From Bacteroidales bacterium (lineage in GTDB: Bacteria > Bacteroidota > Bacteroidia > Bacteroidales > UBA932): a stretch of DNA of 58,779 bases. This document shows, in pieces, positions 53,200-58,779 of the stretch. The stretch is taken from contig JAILJO010000043.1 of assembly GCA_024694675.1 (NCBI GenBank), positions 1 through 58,779 of the forward strand, read 5' to 3'. A program made the position numbers and the translations under genes. Position 1 is the first letter of the stretch. Every line of letters starts with the position of its first letter. The notes beneath the pieces were generated by a model. The model saw only the letters and a program-made list of their open reading frames with translations, was not told the origin of the DNA and did no database searches.

Positions 53200-54317
53200 T
53201 GAAAAAGACAGCATTATATATAATATGTATGGCCCTTGCAAGCGCCTGCATCTATCCGTACAGTCCGGAATTGTCAAAAGAGGAAACGGAAAGGATCCTG
53301 GTTGTGGACGGCGAGATAGTGGCCGGAGGAACCAGCGTAATCCGCCTGTTCTATACACAGGGGCTCCAGGAAGAAACTACTAAAACAGCCATGGGAAAAG
53401 CGTGGGTGGAGGACGAGGCTGGCAACAAGTATTATGACGGCACGGGTGCCTGGAAGTCAACTTCTTACATCCCCACTCTTGGCCTCACAGCCGGAAACAA
53501 ATACCGCGCAGGTATGACTGTTGACGGAGAGACCTATTATTCGGAATGGCTTACACCCGTCTCCGCCCCGGAAATAACCAGGATTTCCTTCGATGCAGAC
53601 GAGAGCAGCGTCTATGTCAAAGCAGACCTTAACGGCGGAGAAAGCGCCACAGGCTATATAGGAATTACCTTTGACGAGACGTGGGAATTCCACTCTGACC
53701 TTGAGGCCGAACTTGTAATCGACCCGGATACCTGGTCGTTCCCGCCTATGATGGAACAGTACCCCTATTACTGGTGCTGGAAAAGCATGGAGACACACAC
53801 CATGGTCCTTGTAGACTATAGCAAATATCTCGGCACAAAGGTTAACGGCGCCACTGTCCAGCGTTTCAGCAGGACAGACAGCCGCAACCATAAGAAATAC
53901 TCCATCCAGATGAGGGCCCGAAACCTGTCAAAAGAGGCCTATGAGTACATCAATTATGTCCAGGACGTCGCATCTGGAGGCAGTAACCTGTTCACCCCGG
54001 ACCCCGGAACCATGGAAGGAAACCTTCACTGCGAAACCAACCCGGAAAAGAAGGTTATGGGGCTGGTCCAGGCGGCCTGTGCCACATCTTCCAGGGCCTT
54101 CCTTGACAGCAGATACCTAAAGTTTGTTGCCCCCGACGAATCTCTCCTTGTAATAGTCCCGGAAGAAGAGTATCCGTACTATTACAATGATAGAGGGTAC
54201 AGGCCCGTGAAGAACATTGTCAGGGACGAGCAAAGCGGTGTGGGCTGGGGGCCGGAACGCTGCATAAACTGCATCGTGGCCGGAGGAACACAGGAAAAAC
54301 CGGATTTTTGGGAATAG
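53199..54317 (+). CDS. DUF4249-family lipoprotein
   Basis: 372 residues with lipobox ASACIYP (Cys17). Typical family blocks: ERILVVDGEIVAGGTSVIRL near the N-terminus, AWVEDEAGNKY, a central YYSEW strand, and a C-terminal RCINCIVAGGTQEKPDFW. DUF4249 proteins are partners of TonB-dependent receptors, perhaps as surface lids or ligand-binding subunits in place of SusD. Its ATG overlaps the receptor's TGA stop, so the two are coupled. Confidence 0.87.
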   Translation: MKKTALYIICMALASACIYPYSPELSKEETERILVVDGEIVAGGTSVIRLFYTQGLQEETTKTAMGKAWVEDEAGNKYYDGTGAWKSTSYIPTLGLTAGNKYRAGMTVDGETYYSEWLTPVSAPEITRISFDADESSVYVKADLNGGESATGYIGITFDETWEFHSDLEAELVIDPDTWSFPPMMEQYPYYWCWKSMETHTMVLVDYSKYLGTKVNGATVQRFSRTDSRNHKKYSIQMRARNLSKEAYEYINYVQDVASGGSNLFTPDPGTMEGNLHCETNPEKKVMGLVQAACATSSRAFLDSRYLKFVAPDESLLVIVPEEEYPYYYNDRGYRPVKNIVRDEQSGVGWGPERCINCIVAGGTQEKPDFWE

Positions 54318-54320
54318 AAT

Positions 54321-55913
54321 ATGAGAAGACTGATATTACTGGCTCTGATTCTGGTTTCCGCAGCCACCGCGGCTGCGGCGGAGCGCATTTTCATAGTAAC
54401 TGACCGCAATACATATATTGCAGGAGACCTTGTTTTCTGCAGCGTCTACGCTTTGGACCAAAATGGCCGTTTAAAGGACCATAGTGCCGTTTCCTACCTG
54501 GAACTCATCTCCGCACAGGAAGTGGCTGCAGAGGCTAAAATAAGCCTCATCGGCGGCATGGGGTGCGGTTCCTTCAGAATTCCCAAGGCAACGCCCACGG
54601 GTAACTATCGTCTTATGGGTTACACAGCCGGAGGCTCTGCGGAAACGGAACTTTCTCCCGTGCTCTCCATATTCAATGTAAACTCCACGGAAAGGGTGGA
54701 GGGCGGTGTTGTCTTGACATCGGGCCAGAAGACTAAAAACATGGTGGAAAGGCATGGAGTGGGCGGTGTTTCCATATCCATTCCGGCAAGGCTCCGTCAG
54801 GGAAAGGAAACAACCCTGCTTGCTGGCGGCTTTGACAAAGACGCAAAGGTCTGCGTTTCCGTATCCCACGTGGACGGCCTTCCGGAGGAGCATAATCCTA
54901 TTCTTGCCAATGTTCTTGGCGGCCGCGCAGAAAAGACAGGCGACGCCCGGGGAGAATATGAGGGAGAGGTTATATCGGCCTCTGTAGACTGTCCCGGAAC
55001 GGCAATTATTTCTACGGTAGGCGCGCCACAGAATGTGTATGTGGGACAGGCCGATGGCGGAAAGGTAAACTTCTACACCAATAACATATACGGAGACCGC
55101 GAACTTGTCTGCGAACTCCTGTCAATGGAGGGAAAAACCGGCCATGTGCGCCTTAACAGCCCCTTCACGCATCCTTCTCCGGGGCAAATTCCTTCCCTTG
55201 AGCTTTGCTCTTCCCAAAGGGGAGACCTTATTAACAGGAAAGCCTCAATCAAGGCCGTAGCGCCGCTGGATACGCTGGTAAACTTCCTTCCAAAGAGGGA
55301 AGACCTTCTCCTGGAGGGAAACACTGCCGTACGTTACCATCTTGACGACTACACCCGCTTCCCTACAGTAGAAGAAATCTGCACGGAATTCATCCGCGAA
55401 CTGAGCTTTGGCAGGAAGGACGACAGGTGGATCTTGAGACTGCACACGACAGACGCTACGGAAACCCGCCATTATACCCTGGAAAACATCCTTGTTATGA
55501 TGGATGGGATTGTGCTTTCCGACCATGGTATCCTGAGGGACTTCGATGCTCTTCTTCTGGAAGATATCGACGTCTACCGCAGCCGCATTGCTGTAGGTGG
55601 CCTTTCCTTTAACGGCGCCGTCAATTTCATCTCCAAGAACAAGTACGTAATGGCCCTGAATTTCCCGGAAAACACCCAAATCGTAGACTTTAAGGGCGTT
55701 TCTTACCCGGTTGCTTATACCGGTGCCCTGCCTGGCGGAAAAGATCTCAGGGAGCTTCTTTTCTGGCATCCGCAACTTGATATCCCCGCCGGCAGCGATC
55801 TCAGGATAACCCTTCACACGCCGGAATACTCCGGCACCTTCAAAGCCGTGATTCAGGGCATAAAGGACGATGGTTCTCCTATCTTCGCAGAATACTATTT
55901 CAACGTAGAATAA
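54321..55913 (+). CDS. Exported MG2-like protein with an orphan plug-like domain
   Basis: 530 residues with a signal peptide ending AAAAE. Residues 20-130 look like a macroglobulin MG2 domain (FIVTDRNTYIAGDLVFCSVYAL, TGNYRLMGYTAGG). The C-terminal half has a stretch resembling a TonB-receptor plug (NILVMMDGIVLSDHGIL, EDIDVYRSR, NGAVNFISKN) but no barrel. It begins 3 bases after the DUF4249 gene. In similar operons such proteins are thought to work with the receptor; function unknown. It is followed by a bidirectional terminator. Confidence 0.65.
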   Translation: MRRLILLALILVSAATAAAAERIFIVTDRNTYIAGDLVFCSVYALDQNGRLKDHSAVSYLELISAQEVAAEAKISLIGGMGCGSFRIPKATPTGNYRLMGYTAGGSAETELSPVLSIFNVNSTERVEGGVVLTSGQKTKNMVERHGVGGVSISIPARLRQGKETTLLAGGFDKDAKVCVSVSHVDGLPEEHNPILANVLGGRAEKTGDARGEYEGEVISASVDCPGTAIISTVGAPQNVYVGQADGGKVNFYTNNIYGDRELVCELLSMEGKTGHVRLNSPFTHPSPGQIPSLELCSSQRGDLINRKASIKAVAPLDTLVNFLPKREDLLLEGNTAVRYHLDDYTRFPTVEEICTEFIRELSFGRKDDRWILRLHTTDATETRHYTLENILVMMDGIVLSDHGILRDFDALLLEDIDVYRSRIAVGGLSFNGAVNFISKNKYVMALNFPENTQIVDFKGVSYPVAYTGALPGGKDLRELLFWHPQLDIPAGSDLRITLHTPEYSGTFKAVIQGIKDDGSPIFAEYYFNVE

Positions 55914-55916
55914 ACA

Positions 55917-55948
55917 AAAACTCCGGCTCGCTTAAGAACCGGAGTTTT
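55917..55948. terminator. Bidirectional terminator between convergent operons
   Basis: AAAACTCCGG (55917-55926) pairs perfectly with CCGGAGTTTT (55939-55948), giving a T-run on either strand. It separates the plus-strand receptor operon from the minus-strand protease operon. Confidence 0.8.
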
Positions 55949-55951
55949 CTG

Positions 55952-56389
55952 TTAGTAGAGGTTGTCCATCACCGTTTGGGGCACCGAATCTATCTTTCTA
56001 TATGTGTCAGCTTCATTCCCGATGGAAAGCGTCAGAGTCTTATTATCTGAAGCAAATTCCACAGCGTACGGCCCCCAGGGCCTGCTGTTGGAATACTTTC
56101 CGGAAAGGGTTTTATCCGAGCCGTAGACATAAGTGCCTTCAAACTTGGTGTATCGTCCCTCGCCAATCTTCTGGTAAATCTCGAAGTCGGTGTCCGTAAA
56201 CAGAAGGTAGACGCTGACGTCAACGTTGCCTACAGAAACCTTTGTGGCTACACCTGTAAGTTCCCAGCTGCCTGCAAGAGGAGACTTGGGTGTCTGCTCT
56301 CCGCCTTCCTCCGGATTGTCGGGTTTACATCCGGAAAACGCGAAGGCAAGTGCGGCGAGCGCCGCCATAACAAATGCTCTCGTTCTCAT
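55952..56389 (-). CDS. Small lipocalin-like lipoprotein
   Basis: The ATG at 56389 overlaps the subtilase stop as ATGA, and a GGAGG sequence lies just upstream, rare in this phylum; the product is 145 residues. Lipobox FSGC (Cys21), a Pro/Glu-rich linker, then a beta-barrel-like domain starting LAGSWELTGVATKV and including FEGTYVYGSDKTLSGKYS and DNKTLTLSIGNEADTYRKI. The pattern is that of lipocalin-like lipoproteins common in Bacteroidales. Coupled translation with the protease suggests a shared role, perhaps inhibitor or cofactor; this is inference. Confidence 0.68.
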   Translation of the reverse strand: MRTRAFVMAALAALAFAFSGCKPDNPEEGGEQTPKSPLAGSWELTGVATKVSVGNVDVSVYLLFTDTDFEIYQKIGEGRYTKFEGTYVYGSDKTLSGKYSNSRPWGPYAVEFASDNKTLTLSIGNEADTYRKIDSVPQTVMDNLY

Positions 56390-58380
56390 AACCAACCTCC
56401 TGTTCCATTACCGCCGTCGGCATAACGGGCTATGAGGGATATTTCCCTGTCAAGCTCCATGCCTCCGGGAGGATTGTTTCCACCACCAACGTGGTCGCCG
56501 CCACCAACTACCTTTACGACGAACTTGCCGGACCCCATCTTGGTAGGGTGCACATACAGACGTCCGAACTGGATGTATGCATAGCACTCTCCGGAAGGAG
56601 TAGCGGGGTACTTGGCGTCGTTTGCTCCACTTATTTTCTGCAGACCAAGCGCGTTGATGGTTTCCTGCGGCACTTCCACGTCAAGATAAGTAAGGCTCAC
56701 TGACGATGTTCCAAGCAGATTCTCAAGATTAATCCACTGCTTGCGGCCAACCTGCGCCGTAGATGTAGGCGTGCCTTCGATATGCATCATAAGCCGCCAT
56801 GCATCAATAGCGCCCGTTCCCATCTGGTGATAATACTTTGCGAATCCGTCCAGGGTGGTATTGGCAATTCTCTGGTCAATATCGTCAGTAGAGGCAAGTA
56901 TCATCTGCTTGAACTCTTCTCTGGTGAACTTCTTCCCAAGCTGCTTTGCATAGGAAAGCCCCAGGGCAACCACTCCGGAAACATGAGGGCATGCCATTGA
57001 GGTGCCATTCATATATCCGTAATCCTGTCTATAGAGCTCAGAAGGAAGCGTGGATAAGATCGCAGCCTTATTACCAAGCTGGAAATTTCCGCCGGGCGCA
57101 GAGATATTACAGCCGGGACCATAATTAGTATAAGGAGCCGGCATGAAATCCGGGCCAAAGGCAGATACGCTTATTATGTCAACAAAAGCGCCAGGATAGT
57201 GTGCAAAATCCTGTCTTTCGTTACCTGCCGCAAAAATAGCTATATTGCCATCCAGCACATCATTGTTCTTGCTGGCCTCAAAATAATGGATAGCATCTAT
57301 CTCAGCTGTTCCCTGGCTCTTCATGTAGGCGTTATCGGAAGGGAATGCGTATTTAAAACCAAAAGAGCAAGAAATAACAGACGCGCCCATATCTGCGGCA
57401 TACTTAATTGCGCGGGAACCAATAGCACCGGTTCCTCCCGAAGTTCCGCTGAAAATCTGGCAGGACATAATACGGCAGCCATCTTTTTTTCCAGATCCGC
57501 CGGCTACGCCCGCAATACCTTTTCCGTTATTACTTACTGCGGCTATGGTTCCAGCACAGTGTGTGCCGTGTCCGGAATCTCCGTTGCCGTTATTATCAAT
57601 AATTGTCCAGGATATAGGACCGTTGGTAACGAAGTTATGTCCGTATACATCGTCGATATATCCATTTCCATCATTGTCAAGGCCATCACCCGGGATCTCT
57701 CCCTTATTAACCCACATGTTATTCTGGAGATCCGGGTGACTGTACTTTACACCCTCATCAACAACAGCGACAATAATATCAGGGTCTCCACAGGTGAGAC
57801 GGGCCCAAACGTCTTTGATATTAACGTCCGCTCCGGCAACTGCTCCTGTTCCATACTGGGTATTGCCTGTATTGATTAAACTCCATTGATCTCCGAACAT
57901 AGTGTCGGAAACGTTGTTGAAGGAGACAGTCCCTTTTGTAGCCAGAAACTCCTCCGCGGGTATCACTTCCTTCTCTGTGTCCGAAAGTGAACAGGAGAGA
58001 TTATACTGGACAGTTGATACATACTTATAACCCGCACATTCAAGCACGGCAAAATCAAGGTTAGCGTCTGAATCCAACGTTACCTCATACCACCTGTCAA
58101 GGCCAAAACGGGCCTCCAGTTCTTCCTTTCCGGGCATATGGGTGAAAAGGGGTTTTACTTCCTTCACGCCATTGCCTTTCATTATGTCTGAAATCATTTC
58201 CGATGACGGAACCGTTTCAAACTTTACAAGGAAAGAACTCTGTTCTACCTGCGGTGCGCCCTTGAAAAGGATTTTCTTCCTTACTGCCAGCTGCTCCTGC
58301 GACTCCTGCACCTCTTCCTTTACGGAACAGGCGGCAGCCGTTACAGCAAGCATAATAAGAAAAAAGCTCTTCAGTTTCAT
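56386..58380 (-). CDS. Subtilisin-family serine protease lipoprotein (S8)
   Basis: The start at 58380 (MKLKSFFLIM) opens the lipoprotein signal directly (Cys18 in TAAAC); 664 residues. An N-terminal prodomain-like region (about 45-135) precedes the S8 domain. Catalytic residues are Asp208 (VVDEGVKYSHPDL), His271 (SGHGTHCAG), oxyanion Asn387 (AAGNER) and Ser461 (NGTSMACPHVSG). The DGLDNDGNGYIDD insert is typical of Bacteroidetes subtilases. A C-terminal beta domain (about 545-664) may be structural. It probably acts at the cell surface or in the periplasm. No T9SS C-terminal sorting domain was recognised. Confidence 0.93.
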   Translation of the reverse strand: MKLKSFFLIMLAVTAAACSVKEEVQESQEQLAVRKKILFKGAPQVEQSSFLVKFETVPSSEMISDIMKGNGVKEVKPLFTHMPGKEELEARFGLDRWYEVTLDSDANLDFAVLECAGYKYVSTVQYNLSCSLSDTEKEVIPAEEFLATKGTVSFNNVSDTMFGDQWSLINTGNTQYGTGAVAGADVNIKDVWARLTCGDPDIIVAVVDEGVKYSHPDLQNNMWVNKGEIPGDGLDNDGNGYIDDVYGHNFVTNGPISWTIIDNNGNGDSGHGTHCAGTIAAVSNNGKGIAGVAGGSGKKDGCRIMSCQIFSGTSGGTGAIGSRAIKYAADMGASVISCSFGFKYAFPSDNAYMKSQGTAEIDAIHYFEASKNNDVLDGNIAIFAAGNERQDFAHYPGAFVDIISVSAFGPDFMPAPYTNYGPGCNISAPGGNFQLGNKAAILSTLPSELYRQDYGYMNGTSMACPHVSGVVALGLSYAKQLGKKFTREEFKQMILASTDDIDQRIANTTLDGFAKYYHQMGTGAIDAWRLMMHIEGTPTSTAQVGRKQWINLENLLGTSSVSLTYLDVEVPQETINALGLQKISGANDAKYPATPSGECYAYIQFGRLYVHPTKMGSGKFVVKVVGGGDHVGGGNNPPGGMELDREISLIARYADGGNGTGGWL

Positions 58381-58401
58381 TCTTTTTCTTTTTGACACCA
58401 A

Positions 58402-58431
58402 GAGCCTGGCGGGGGTCATCCCGCCGGGCTC
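58402..58431. repeat. GC-rich hairpin upstream of the protease gene
   Basis: GAGCCTGGCGGG (58402-58413) pairs with CCCGCCGGGCTC (58420-58431) with one wobble, 22 bases before the protease ATG. No T-run follows on the minus strand. It may be an intercistronic processing or attenuation element between the edge gene and the protease. Confidence 0.5.
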
Positions 58432-58458
58432 AGGGTGATTAAAAATGTTCAGTTAACG

Positions 58459-58779
58459 TTACTTTACAGAAGGGCCCTTCTTTGCTTTCAAAGACTCCCC
58501 CCTGTTAGGGTTACGTTCATAAGAAACGGTTGCGGAAACCTTTACAGACTTGGCATCGCGCTCGAAGACAAGCTCCTTAGCGTTGATTTTGGTACGATTG
58601 TAAAGATTTGCGCTCTTTACAGAAGCCTTGCTGATAGCAGGAGCGCCAGCAGTAGGATCTGAGTCAAGCGTTGCTCCGGGATGGAATGTAATGCTCCACA
58701 CGTCGGAGTTTCCATAGTACCAACCACCATTGTTGTAATTGGCCATAGCCTTAAGGATTGCCTTGGCTGCGAAGGTAAC
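58459..58779 (-). CDS. C-terminal part of an unidentified protein, cut by the window edge
   Basis: The frame is open from the window edge to the stop at 58459 (107 codons counting the stop), so the Met at 58746 is probably internal. It contains VTFAAKAILKAMANYNNGG, WSITFHPGATLDSD and ends ESLKAKKGPSVK. The segment is rich in Asn, Gly and Lys and has no recognised domain. It precedes the subtilase lipoprotein by 78 bases on the same strand and may be in the same operon. Confidence 0.55.
   Translation of the reverse strand, partial: VTFAAKAILKAMANYNNGGWYYGNSDVWSITFHPGATLDSDPTAGAPAISKASVKSANLYNRTKINAKELVFERDAKSVKVSATVSYERNPNRGESLKAKKGPSVK

Noticed and set aside
1..58779. tRNA, rRNA, insertion sequences, prophage or CRISPR
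   Set aside because: Scanned for by eye; no tRNA cloverleaf with TTCRA arm, transposase, integrase or regular direct-repeat array was found. A covariance-model scan would be needed to exclude small RNAs.

Overview
The window comes from a member of the Bacteroidales. The evidence is SusC/SusD pairs, BACON, DUF4988, fimbrillin-like, DUF4249 and DUF4923 proteins, a XylR-type AraC regulator, a SecDF fusion, and promoters built on the Bacteroidetes -7 element TAnnTTTG instead of sigma70 boxes. Base composition is GC-rich for the order (a little over half G+C by eye), which would fit Rikenellaceae or Cryptobacteroides-like gut lineages better than Bacteroides; that placement is a guess. No rRNA, tRNA, insertion sequence, phage gene or CRISPR array was seen.

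Region 1 (about 120-29,520, all minus strand) is one large polysaccharide utilization locus. In transcription order it encodes a GH20 hexosaminidase, a XylR/AraC regulator, a ROK sugar kinase, a GH2 exo-beta-D-glucosaminidase of the CsxA type, an alkaline phosphatase, a GH18 chitinase, two tandem SusC/SusD pairs, two BACON-domain lipoproteins, two lipoproteins sharing one C-terminal module, a GH18 chitinase fused to a beta-propeller, and a histidine-type phosphatase, ending in a rho-independent hairpin. Genes overlap or lie a few bases apart. A promoter-like -7 box with TATCAG half-sites precedes the ROK gene. The inferred substrate is chitin or partly deacetylated chitin: the surface chitinase cuts, SusC/D imports oligomers, GH20 and GH2 release GlcNAc and GlcN, and ROK phosphorylates them. 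Two or three phosphoesterase-type modules hint that the natural glycan carries phosphate.

Region 2 (29,530-38,970) holds a PD40/SPOR envelope protein, secDF, dnaE and a DUF4923 protein. Three related hairpins and one palindromic element lie in the gaps around dnaE.

Region 3 (39,010-50,020) is mostly housekeeping: a ThiL-like protein that has lost its metal-binding motifs, divergent from a membrane HTH regulator lacking its TPR array; tonB; a sufS-sufE-sufT-folK-glyS operon; ruvA; ybeY-mnmG; and hflX. Several of these genes have the -7 box 4-6 bases before the start codon, suggesting leaderless mRNAs.

Region 4 (50,140-58,779) holds a TonB-dependent receptor/DUF4249/MG2-like three-gene operon on the plus strand, converging across a bidirectional terminator on a minus-strand subtilase lipoprotein plus small lipoprotein unit. 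Partial genes lie at both window edges.
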